A stretch of DNA of 64,000 bases from contig JBKDGH010000118.1 of NCBI GenBank assembly GCA_046336655.1, positions 8,685 to 72,684 of the forward strand. Reading direction: 5' to 3'. Under the pieces are notes generated by a model. That model was given only the letters and a program-made list of their open reading frames with translations. It ran no database searches and was not told the origin of the DNA. This DNA comes from CANGTU01 sp046336655 (GTDB lineage Bacteria > Bacteroidota > Bacteroidia > Flavobacteriales_D > Sanyastnellaceae). The position numbers and the translations under genes were made by a program. Shown piece by piece: positions 54,983-62,652 of this stretch (within the stretch, counting starts at the first letter, position 1; each line of letters opens with the position of its first letter).

Positions 54983-55019
54983 AAATCAGGGCCGGAAACG
55001 TCTGGCCCTGATTTTTTTT
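54983..55019 (+). terminator. Strong terminator before queA
   Basis: AAATCAGGGCC pairs with GGCCCTGATTT across a 10-base loop and is followed by a T-run at 55012-55019. It ends the sigma/FecR transcript or attenuates queA, whose GTG lies 48 bases on. Confidence 0.88.
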
Positions 55020-55067
55020 ATGGCCTTCTGCCGCATTTTCAGTGCAGGCGCAGATTAGTTTAGCGCA

Positions 55068-56285
55068 GTGACTCCGAGCGAAATCAGAATAGAAGATTAC
55101 GATTATTCACTTCCTGAAGATCGTATTCCGCACCAGCCCCTACCGGAGAGGGCTTCATCTAAATTACTTGTCTGTCAGGCAGGCGCGATTTCTGATCGCG
55201 TATTCAGGGATCTTCCATCGCTGCTTCAGAGTGGAGACCGGATTTTTCTGAATGAAACACGCGTCATTCCCGCGCGATTGATTTTTTTTCGCGAATCCGG
55301 AGCGCGCATTGAAATATTCTGCCTGGAGCCTTATCAGTCGGAGTATCAGCAGGTCATGGAGAGCCGCAACAGCGTGCGCTGGACATGCCTCGTAGGCGGT
55401 GCGAAAAAATGGAAGGAGCGCTACTTGAAAATGGTGCTTTCAGGGGTCAATGAGGATCATGAACTGGTGCTTTCTGCGGAACGTGAAGCGGACCTTGGCG
55501 ATGGACAATTCGTGATCCGCTTTTCATGGAGCGGATTTTCTTGCGCGTTTTCAGAAGTGCTTGAGCGTGCCGGGCGAATTCCTCTGCCTCCTTATTTTCA
55601 CAGGGAGCCTGATATTGCAGACAGCGATCGCTATCAGACGGTATTCGCAAAGTTTTCGGGATCGGTGGCCGCACCTACCGCCGGACTGCATTTCACTCCC
55701 GAAGTGCTATCGGAACTGGCTGATAAGGGCGTAGAGATTAAAAAGCTCGTCCTGCATGTCGGAGCCGGTACCTTCAAGCCTGTGAGTGCCGGATTGCTGC
55801 GCGACCATCTGATGCACGGCGAATGGTTTAATGTGAGCAGAGAGGTACTCATCGATCTCACGCGCAAATCGCAGGGGCGAAGAATCGCCGTTGGCACCAC
55901 CAGCATGCGTACGCTGGAATCACTCTACTGGATAGGAGTGAAGGCATCACTCGGTCAATTGGGAGATATGGCGCTGCTCGGACAATGGGAGGCCTATGAG
56001 TTGCCGTCGGACATGACCTGGGAGCAATCAGTCAGCGCTCTGCTTCAGTGGATGGACGGGCATCAGATGCATTCATTGCGCGGAAACACAAGCCTGCTTA
56101 TTGGCCCCGGCTACGAGTTCAAAGGATGTGATGCGCTGATCACCAATTTCCATATGCCTAAAAGCACCCTCCTTGTGCTGGTTTCTGCACTGATCGGTGG
56201 GCAGTGGAGAGCAGTTTATGATCATGCGTTGTCTCATGACTATCGCTTCCTGAGTTACGGCGACAGTTCACTACTCATTCCCTGA
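55068..56285 (+). CDS. queA: S-adenosylmethionine:tRNA ribosyltransferase-isomerase QueA
   Basis: A 405-residue enzyme that transfers the ribosyl moiety of SAM to 7-aminomethyl-7-deazaguanine in tRNA, making epoxyqueuosine. It has YDYSLPEDRIPHQPLP at the start, LNETRVIPARL, PTAGLHFTPE, LHVGAGTFKPV, TTSMRTLES and NFHMPKSTLLVLVSA. It is longer than typical QueA (about 350), with an internal extension near 100-150. GTG start at 55068. The upstream terminator and hairpin element may control it. Confidence 0.93.
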   Translation: MTPSEIRIEDYDYSLPEDRIPHQPLPERASSKLLVCQAGAISDRVFRDLPSLLQSGDRIFLNETRVIPARLIFFRESGARIEIFCLEPYQSEYQQVMESRNSVRWTCLVGGAKKWKERYLKMVLSGVNEDHELVLSAEREADLGDGQFVIRFSWSGFSCAFSEVLERAGRIPLPPYFHREPDIADSDRYQTVFAKFSGSVAAPTAGLHFTPEVLSELADKGVEIKKLVLHVGAGTFKPVSAGLLRDHLMHGEWFNVSREVLIDLTRKSQGRRIAVGTTSMRTLESLYWIGVKASLGQLGDMALLGQWEAYELPSDMTWEQSVSALLQWMDGHQMHSLRGNTSLLIGPGYEFKGCDALITNFHMPKSTLLVLVSALIGGQWRAVYDHALSHDYRFLSYGDSSLLIP

Positions 56286-56289
56286 CACC

Positions 56290-56322
56290 AAAAAAAAGCC
56301 CCGCCTTGGAGGCAGGGCTTTC
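56290..56322 (-). terminator. Rho-independent terminator of ppiD
   Basis: Minus-strand hairpin AAGCCCTGCC/GGCGGGGCTT (one mismatch) followed by a run of T (56290-56297), 18 bases past the ppiD stop; convergent with queA. Confidence 0.8.
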
Positions 56323-56339
56323 TAATCCGACTGATGCCG

Positions 56340-58388
56340 TTAATTTCGTTCGTAGCGGTTGTCTTCTACTTCTCCGTATTCACGGAATGAGTTGAAGATG
56401 GACATGGCCGCGCGAGCCTGGTAACCTTTTGTGAGGTTGTCGCGATCGCTGAGGTATCCGTCCTGTGATTCAACAAGAGCCACGTCAGTTGAACGTTGAA
56501 TTACATATACACCTCCTTCGCCTTTAATTGGCGAAGAAATATTGCCTTTCGGAATTCCGAAGCAAGCACCAATCAACGCGTGTTCTTGTGCACTCACCCC
56601 ACTCCCCGGAATATTCGAACTCTTGAGCGTGATATTCGAGCCCTTCTTGATTGTACTTCCTGTTGCCGTGGCAATTTCCTGAAGGGTACCTGTCTTCATT
56701 AGTTCAGCATACATCTCTGCCTTCTTCTCCTGAATTACCTTGCTCTTCATTTGATCATACACGTTCTCCAGTGTCGGCACACCCCTTTCCTTGATGTCGG
56801 TGAGAACGGCCACTACCCAGTCATCGCCGGCAGACATTGGCTGTGACACGTCGCCGGGCTCAGCAGAGTAGGTCCAGGTGATCACCTCACTTGCTTCAGT
56901 AAGGCCAGGAATACTTGTGGCATTCGGACGGATGTTCTGTGCAGGCGTTCTTGGTGTGCCGCCGTTCAGTGTGTCTGCAGCAGCGCGGAATGAAGCGCTG
57001 TCCGGGAAGAGAATAGTGAAATCGTTCACTTCACTGTATGCTGATTTGCGGGTTGCAGCGCTTGCGAGAAGGGGTTTGTCAATCGTTGCAATGTAGGTCA
57101 CAGGCTTCGGCGCGTTTTTCTTAGTCACCTCCACCACGTGATATCCGAAATTGGTTTCCACCACCTGTACCTCGCCGATTTTTCCATCGAAGCAGGCCTT
57201 TTCAAACGGAGCTACCATTGCACCGCGGCCAAACAGGCCGAGATCTCCGCCGCTGTCCTTGGTGCCGTCAGTACCGAACTTTGCAGCCATTTCAGCGAAA
57301 TTCTTGCTTTTTTGAATCACTTTCTTCAGCGAGTCGGCTTTCGCCTTGCCCTCAGGGCCTTTTTCTTTCAGGAGAATGTGGCGCGCCTGTACAGAATCCA
57401 CTTCAGTTGCACGACGGCTGATGCGGGTGATCTTCATCGAATTACCTTCCACATATGGCCCGACCACATCACCGACTGTATCCGTAAGAATCTGGCTATC
57501 CAGGCCTGCAGGAAGTGTTCCTGCCGTATAAGCGCGAACGCCCTGGCCGGGAGTGGCTGCGTTTAACGCTGCGTAGGCGGAATCGCTTGTTGCCGATTTA
57601 AAGCCTTCGATCAGGGCAGTCAGGCTTTCACGCACAGCAGCAGAATCCGCTGAGGACGGCTTTACCGGGAACTTGATGTATTCGATTGAGCGGCTTGTTT
57701 CCTGACGATACTGGCGCTCGTTTTTATGCTTGTTGTAATATGCGCGGATATCGCTTTCTGTCCAGGTAACAGAGCTGTCAGGAATTTCAGCGTATGTTTT
57801 TACTACATAGTCCACTTCTACTTTGTCGTTTTGCTGCTTGAATGCCCACTTGCCATCTATTTGGTTGGCATACATTCCTTTCTTCACCATGAGATCAAAC
57901 TTTTCCCGCTGGCGCTTCAGGGTAATGAGGTTCTTCCATCCCGTATACATCTGAGTGGTCATACCATCGAAATTGAGGCGCATCTGGTCCTTCAGTGCGG
58001 CAGAATCCTGACCGCTGTAAATGGTAGTTTTTACATAGGGAGAAAGCACTTCACCAAATACGATTTCGTCCCACTCTTCTTCAGTAACCACGAGACCGAG
58101 CTTGTGGTAGGTCGGAGTCATGAGTTTGGTCTCCACGAGGTTGTTCCAGGTGTCATTCGAGAGGCTGCTTTCATTGCCGCTGTAATTGAACAGCACCTTC
58201 TGACGCTCAACTGCGTCTGCCCATTCTTTCTGACCAACGGTTTCACCGCGGATACTGCCGAGTTCGCCGCTTCCGAGATTGAGCAGCGCGAATACAGCCT
58301 GGTAAGGAATGAGAAAGCCGAGCATCGCGATGCCTATCACACCTACGATGAGCCAGCCCTGCTTTCTGATTTTCGCAATCATTGCCAT
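56340..58388 (-). CDS. PpiD-like periplasmic peptidyl-prolyl isomerase/chaperone
   Basis: A 682-residue single-pass protein: N-terminal anchor helix at about 12-33 (WLIVGVIGIAMLGFLIPY), a SurA/PpiD N-terminal chaperone domain, and one parvulin domain (about 335-440: VQARHILLKEK, GGDLGLFGRGAMVAPFEKACF, TNFGYHVVEV). A second, degenerate parvulin-like region follows. It assists folding of exported and outer-membrane proteins. In Bacteroidota it commonly ends the coaX-lptC-corC block, as here. Confidence 0.9.
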   Translation of the reverse strand: MAMIAKIRKQGWLIVGVIGIAMLGFLIPYQAVFALLNLGSGELGSIRGETVGQKEWADAVERQKVLFNYSGNESSLSNDTWNNLVETKLMTPTYHKLGLVVTEEEWDEIVFGEVLSPYVKTTIYSGQDSAALKDQMRLNFDGMTTQMYTGWKNLITLKRQREKFDLMVKKGMYANQIDGKWAFKQQNDKVEVDYVVKTYAEIPDSSVTWTESDIRAYYNKHKNERQYRQETSRSIEYIKFPVKPSSADSAAVRESLTALIEGFKSATSDSAYAALNAATPGQGVRAYTAGTLPAGLDSQILTDTVGDVVGPYVEGNSMKITRISRRATEVDSVQARHILLKEKGPEGKAKADSLKKVIQKSKNFAEMAAKFGTDGTKDSGGDLGLFGRGAMVAPFEKACFDGKIGEVQVVETNFGYHVVEVTKKNAPKPVTYIATIDKPLLASAATRKSAYSEVNDFTILFPDSASFRAAADTLNGGTPRTPAQNIRPNATSIPGLTEASEVITWTYSAEPGDVSQPMSAGDDWVVAVLTDIKERGVPTLENVYDQMKSKVIQEKKAEMYAELMKTGTLQEIATATGSTIKKGSNITLKSSNIPGSGVSAQEHALIGACFGIPKGNISSPIKGEGGVYVIQRSTDVALVESQDGYLSDRDNLTKGYQARAAMSIFNSFREYGEVEDNRYERN

Positions 58389-58482
58389 AATTCAGGTACC
58401 CTTAAATTTGGGGGTGCGAATATCGTAAATCGTCGCCAAACTTGAGCGGTTGGCGGCGCAAAAGAGGGTAAAAATCTAGTAA

Positions 58483-59763
58483 TTAGGCAGTTGCGAATAC
58501 CCGAACCAGTTCTATCCGGCGGTCACTCACCCGGATGACCTCCACCTCGTAGTCGCCACAAGTGAGACGCACTCCTTCTTCAGGAATGTCTTCACAGAGG
58601 TAAAGGATCAATCCGCCCAGCGTATCGTACTCCTGATCATTTACCGGAAGTGCGAGATGGTATTTTTCATTGACGTAGTCAATTTCCAGTCGCGCAGAGA
58701 ACTCATACACTGATTCGCTGAGCCGAGTCTCTGCATTTTCCTCCTTGTCGTGCTCATCTTCGATCTCTCCGAAAATTTCTTCCACAATATCCTCCATCGT
58801 CACGATGCCCGCAGTGCCGCCGAATTCATCAACCACCACAGCCATGTTCCGTTTTTTCTTGATGAAGAGTTCAAGGATCTTATTCGCGGCCATTGGCTCT
58901 GGCACAATGGATACCGGACGGAGGATGTGCTGAATGTGTCCGGGTTTGCGAAAGAGTTCGAAAGAATGTGCATATCCAATGATGTGGTCAATACTCTCTT
59001 TGTACACGAGTATTTTTGAAAGTCGCGTCTCAATAAACATGCGCTGGAGTTGCTCCACCGACTCAGTAATCTCGACAGCCACAATTTCATTCCGTGGAAT
59101 CATGCAGTCACGTGCTTTCACTTTTGAAAAATCAAGCGCATTCTGAAAGATCTGTATTTCGTGATCGAGGTTGAGTGCAGACGGATTTGAACCGGTCATC
59201 TCCTTCAGGTAGTGGTCGAGGTCGATTCTCCCGAATTCAATTACCCCGGTGGATGACACGGGACGTTTGATCATCCTGAGAAATAGATCAGAGAGCACTG
59301 TCACAAACCACGCGAAGACCCACAGGATTCCGTACCAGATTGCCAGCGGAATGGCGAAAATCACCAACCAACGATTGGGATAGGATGAAAAAATCGCCTT
59401 GGGTAAAAACTCGCTGAAAACAAGAACTATCAGCGTGGATAGAACGGTCTGGGTGAGCAATATCCCAAAATCACCAAGCCATTGCGCTTGCAGTGGCATG
59501 AGCAAATGAATGCCGTCCACAATAGCATCGCCCATATACAACCCGTAAACTACAAGCGCAATGTTGTTGCCTACAAGCATGGAGGCGATAAACAGCTTCT
59601 GATGTCGGGAGAAAAAGGAAAGCAGTGAAGCACCGAAAACGCCTTGTTTGCGATCAAGTTCTATCTTGAGTTTATTCGATGAAATGTAGGCAATCTCCAT
59701 CCCGCTGGCGAATGCAGATGCCACCAGACACAATAAAATGACAGATAACCAGCCGGGGTCCAT
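58483..59763 (-). CDS. CNNM/CorC-family transporter (hemolysin-related)
   Basis: A 426-residue protein. The CNNM membrane domain (four helices, residues 1-180) carries the family motif FSEFLPKAIFSSYPN near 115. Two CBS domains follow (about 210-330, with MIPRNEIVAVEI and VVVDEFGGTAGIVTMEDIVEEIFGEIEDE) and a CorC_HlyC C-terminal domain. The family handles Mg2+ or Co2+ export or resistance. It lies between a small membrane protein and ppiD; the order is a recurring Bacteroidota block. Gliding protein GldE belongs to the same family, so that name is an alternative. Confidence 0.88.
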   Translation of the reverse strand: MDPGWLSVILLCLVASAFASGMEIAYISSNKLKIELDRKQGVFGASLLSFFSRHQKLFIASMLVGNNIALVVYGLYMGDAIVDGIHLLMPLQAQWLGDFGILLTQTVLSTLIVLVFSEFLPKAIFSSYPNRWLVIFAIPLAIWYGILWVFAWFVTVLSDLFLRMIKRPVSSTGVIEFGRIDLDHYLKEMTGSNPSALNLDHEIQIFQNALDFSKVKARDCMIPRNEIVAVEITESVEQLQRMFIETRLSKILVYKESIDHIIGYAHSFELFRKPGHIQHILRPVSIVPEPMAANKILELFIKKKRNMAVVVDEFGGTAGIVTMEDIVEEIFGEIEDEHDKEENAETRLSESVYEFSARLEIDYVNEKYHLALPVNDQEYDTLGGLILYLCEDIPEEGVRLTCGDYEVEVIRVSDRRIELVRVFATA

Positions 59764-59804
59764 TCAGGGTGATATGAGAGTGAAAGATAGCAACCTAATC
59801 CAAC

Positions 59805-60008
59805 TCAATGTGTATTGCCCGAATTCCTTTTCATTCTTCGGTACATCGCTCTTCTGAAAAGGTACCAGATGAGTACCAGGCCAGCCATGAACAGATTGGC
59901 CTTTTCACGCTCCCAGCCATTGAGGTATATCCGGTAAAACGAGTAGATGAATGCGGCAATAGTTGCAGCAAGCCAGAAGTGAATGAAGAAACGCGTAGTT
60001 TTTTCCAT
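59805..60008 (-). CDS. Small two-helix membrane protein
   Basis: 67 residues from the ATG at 60008, 4 bases after the lptC stop. Two hydrophobic segments (about 8-26 and 38-54) with a basic C-terminus RRAMYRRMKRNSGNTH. No family is recognised; Bacteroidota often carry a similar small gene between lptC and the corC-like gene. Probably translated, on position and spacing. Confidence 0.65.
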   Translation of the reverse strand: MEKTTRFFIHFWLAATIAAFIYSFYRIYLNGWEREKANLFMAGLVLIWYLFRRAMYRRMKRNSGNTH

Positions 60009-60012
60009 CGGG

Positions 60013-60564
60013 TTACTCTTCTTCTTTAAGATAAATGTCACCGTAAGGCTTCAGTATGCGGTATTTGGTGAACGAGTCGTTACTCTCCAATCCCTCGCCG
60101 TAAATGATTCCTGATTGAGTGGTAATGGTCACAAATTTATCCGTGTGTATACCTGTACTGTCTTGTGCGAAAATCAACTCTTCAGTTTCCAGCTTTTCCC
60201 CTCGCACGTTCACGAGCACTACGTTTTCCCACGCAATCAGCTCATTGTTCGTTTCATCGTATTTGCCGTTTACCGCTGTCAACCGCGCGTCCTCTGTTTC
60301 CAGCGAATCGAAGAAGATCATGGTGAATCCTGATGAGGCGAGCATATAGGGTGACTCGCCCTGATAACGCTCAAGTTTTGCAGCAATCAGTTTGTTTTTG
60401 ATGCGTCCTTTTTCGGTGTAGGTGAATGTGGCATCGCGGTTGGTCTGCACAGGCATATGCCTCGGATCGGTAATGGCTTTGATTTCCGAAATCTTATTGT
60501 GGCATGCGGTCAGCGCGGTGCCGAGCACCAGCCAGAAAAATACCGCATTTCCCCCGGTGCGCAT
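60013..60564 (-). CDS. lptC: LPS export ABC transporter periplasmic protein LptC
   Basis: A 183-residue lipoprotein-like LptC: a lipobox LTAC near residue 21, then the LptC fold with TFTYTEKGRIKNKLIAAKLERY, ARLTAVNGKYDETNNELIAWENV and GEKLETEELIFAQDS. LptC receives LPS from LptBFG and passes it to LptA. LptC is usually held by a membrane helix; here a lipid anchor may replace it. It follows an OMP gene by 3 bases. Confidence 0.88.
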   Translation of the reverse strand: MRTGGNAVFFWLVLGTALTACHNKISEIKAITDPRHMPVQTNRDATFTYTEKGRIKNKLIAAKLERYQGESPYMLASSGFTMIFFDSLETEDARLTAVNGKYDETNNELIAWENVVLVNVRGEKLETEELIFAQDSTGIHTDKFVTITTQSGIIYGEGLESNDSFTKYRILKPYGDIYLKEEE

Positions 60565-60567
60565 GAG

Positions 60568-61932
60568 TTAATCGTATTTACGCTGGAAGAACCAACGCTC
60601 AAAAGGATGGAGCGTAAATCCGATTTGTAATGTGGTATTGCGTTGCGCAATGCCCGATGCTCCTCCATCAATAGTGGCATACTCCACACCGATATGAAAA
60701 CGGCTGGCACTGCGGGAGGCAATCAACGGGATGGACAATCCTGCAGAAACACCAACCTGCCTGATGGCCTCTTCATTCAATTGCAAATACAGCTCACTTT
60801 GTCTGATTCCCGCGCGGTAGGTCATTCGTTTGAAAAAACCATTGGCCTTATCCAATCCCTCAGGGAGATATTCTAAACCGATTGCAATGGTTTGGTGTTT
60901 CTTCAATGAGTTGGGTGTGAGCGCTGAAATTTCAGTAGTACCGCGAACCTGACTCCAGTCCTGCATTCTGAAGTCCAGGGTAGATGTGAATCCGCCGCCC
61001 TTTCGGTTCTGGTAGTAATGAGACAGTCCGGCACTTACTCTTGAAGGCATATCAAATCCTCCACGAACTTCGGCAAGTTGATAGCTCGTATCGAGCACTG
61101 CCTCCACGGAGGTTACATAGTAGAAGGACTCCCCAAGCTCTGAATAGCGCGTGTTGATCCGGGTCCCAAGGGCAAAATCCAATCCCGCATGAAGAAAATG
61201 ACCGGATATGATTTTTTGATTTTCTGATTTAATTGCAAGAGGCAACACATAATGTACACCGGCATCAAAGAAGAAATCCGCGAGCTTAACGGAGCTTGAT
61301 GCTCTGGTGTGATTCAGTGCATTGGTTGAGTAGATGACCCTGCGTGTGTGATCTACCGAACCGAAGAGGTAATTGACATTAAAACCAAGTGACAAGCGCT
61401 GAACGGATACATCACCTGAATCCCTTCCAAGTTCGAAACTTCTTCCCGTGCCCAAAATGAGTCGGTTGATACCTCCCTGGCCCGAATAGCTGTAGAGCGC
61501 CGTAAGGCTGTCGAACACCTCTTCCTGTTGTTCGAATTGGTATCCTGTGGTGCTGAAAGGGGTCAGTCCGGCCACGAATGCCCACTTGCCCCCCAGCTTT
61601 TTAAATCCGATGGCTACCTCGTTCAGATTGCCCCCCAGATAACGCGTAGAGGCATCGCCGCTATTGATTTCTGTGGATCCGCCGCGACCTGAGACCTGCA
61701 TCACGGTTTCGGAAAGAAAGGGATAAGTAGCAGGGTTTTGAAAATTGATTACACTGGCATCAGCAAGCGGTGTGCATGCACCGCCCATTGCAAAGTGACG
61801 CACGGATCCGGGTTCATTGAGCAATCCGAAGCCAAACCGGGAGAACGGGGAATTGACACTGACCTGAGCCATGCCACACAAAGCGTGCAGGCCCGACAGG
61901 AGCATAGTGATGCAAATGTGATTATGCTTCAA
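60568..61932 (-). CDS. Predicted outer-membrane beta-barrel protein of the lptC block
   Basis: A 454-residue protein with a signal peptide ending near GMAQ and a transport-porin-like layout: VNSPFSRFGFGLL near 27, FAMGGACTPLADASVINFQNPATYPF near 50 (like FadL/OmpP1 N-terminal hatch regions) and regular amphipathic strands to a C-terminal ...RWFFQRKYD. It resembles a FadL-superfamily barrel. It is encoded between coaX and lptC, overlapping coaX by 11 bases; the position is conserved in many Bacteroidota. Confidence 0.7.
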   Translation of the reverse strand: MKHNHICITMLLSGLHALCGMAQVSVNSPFSRFGFGLLNEPGSVRHFAMGGACTPLADASVINFQNPATYPFLSETVMQVSGRGGSTEINSGDASTRYLGGNLNEVAIGFKKLGGKWAFVAGLTPFSTTGYQFEQQEEVFDSLTALYSYSGQGGINRLILGTGRSFELGRDSGDVSVQRLSLGFNVNYLFGSVDHTRRVIYSTNALNHTRASSSVKLADFFFDAGVHYVLPLAIKSENQKIISGHFLHAGLDFALGTRINTRYSELGESFYYVTSVEAVLDTSYQLAEVRGGFDMPSRVSAGLSHYYQNRKGGGFTSTLDFRMQDWSQVRGTTEISALTPNSLKKHQTIAIGLEYLPEGLDKANGFFKRMTYRAGIRQSELYLQLNEEAIRQVGVSAGLSIPLIASRSASRFHIGVEYATIDGGASGIAQRNTTLQIGFTLHPFERWFFQRKYD

Positions 61933-62650
61933 GGTTGAATTTCAGTATTTCATGTAAACCCGTCAGCGTGTGATCCGGGTCGGCAAAAATGGGGTATTTC
62001 AGCAGCGCAGCCAAAACGGGGGCATCGCCGCCAGTGAGTATGACGCGCCCGTCTGCGTTTTTACTACTGAATATGCGTATGAAATATTCAGCCTCGGCAT
62101 ACGCTCCCTCAATGACACCGGACAAAATGGAATCAGTGGTGCTTTTGCCGGGGAAACGCACCACCGCATCGGCCGCATCAATCAAAGGCAGATTACCCGT
62201 AAAGGTGTGAAGGGCCTTGAATCGCATGCGCAGTCCGGGTGAAATAGCCCCGCCGGTAAGCGTATTGTGCTCAAGCGTGGTATACGTAAGGCACGTTCCA
62301 CAGTCAATAACAAGCGCACTGGGTCCGTGTCGCAACGCACCGGCTGCATTGGCCAGACGATCTGCCCCAAGTGTTTGAGGTGTGTGATAGTCAATCCCAA
62401 ATGGCAACTTCAGTGTCGGATCCAGAATAAAGGCCTGTCCGAGTGGATGAATCCACTCCGGAAGCTGAGGCTGCCCCTGAAGAACGGATGACTGAATAAA
62501 ATGAAACAGATCATTGCCAACCCATTCAGCCGGATTAAACGCATTCCATTCTTCCCCGGTGAAACTATGCTTGCGCTCGAGTGAATCGCCCCGAAAAAGC
62601 GCAAGCTTGGTTCTGCTGTTTCCTTTATCGGCAACAAGGTGTGGAATCAT
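61922..62650 (-). CDS. coaX: Type III pantothenate kinase
   Basis: A 242-residue kinase of the ASKHA fold, which phosphorylates pantothenate in the first step of CoA synthesis. It has ADKGNSRTKLALF at the start (phosphate-binding), GADRLANAAGAL near 95, VIDCGTCLTY near 113 and GGAISPGLRMR near 133. Its 3' end overlaps the OMP start. Its place before the LPS-export genes is a recurring Bacteroidota arrangement. Confidence 0.93.
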   Translation of the reverse strand: MIPHLVADKGNSRTKLALFRGDSLERKHSFTGEEWNAFNPAEWVGNDLFHFIQSSVLQGQPQLPEWIHPLGQAFILDPTLKLPFGIDYHTPQTLGADRLANAAGALRHGPSALVIDCGTCLTYTTLEHNTLTGGAISPGLRMRFKALHTFTGNLPLIDAADAVVRFPGKSTTDSILSGVIEGAYAEAEYFIRIFSSKNADGRVILTGGDAPVLAALLKYPIFADPDHTLTGLHEILKFNLEA

Positions 62651-62652
62651 TG

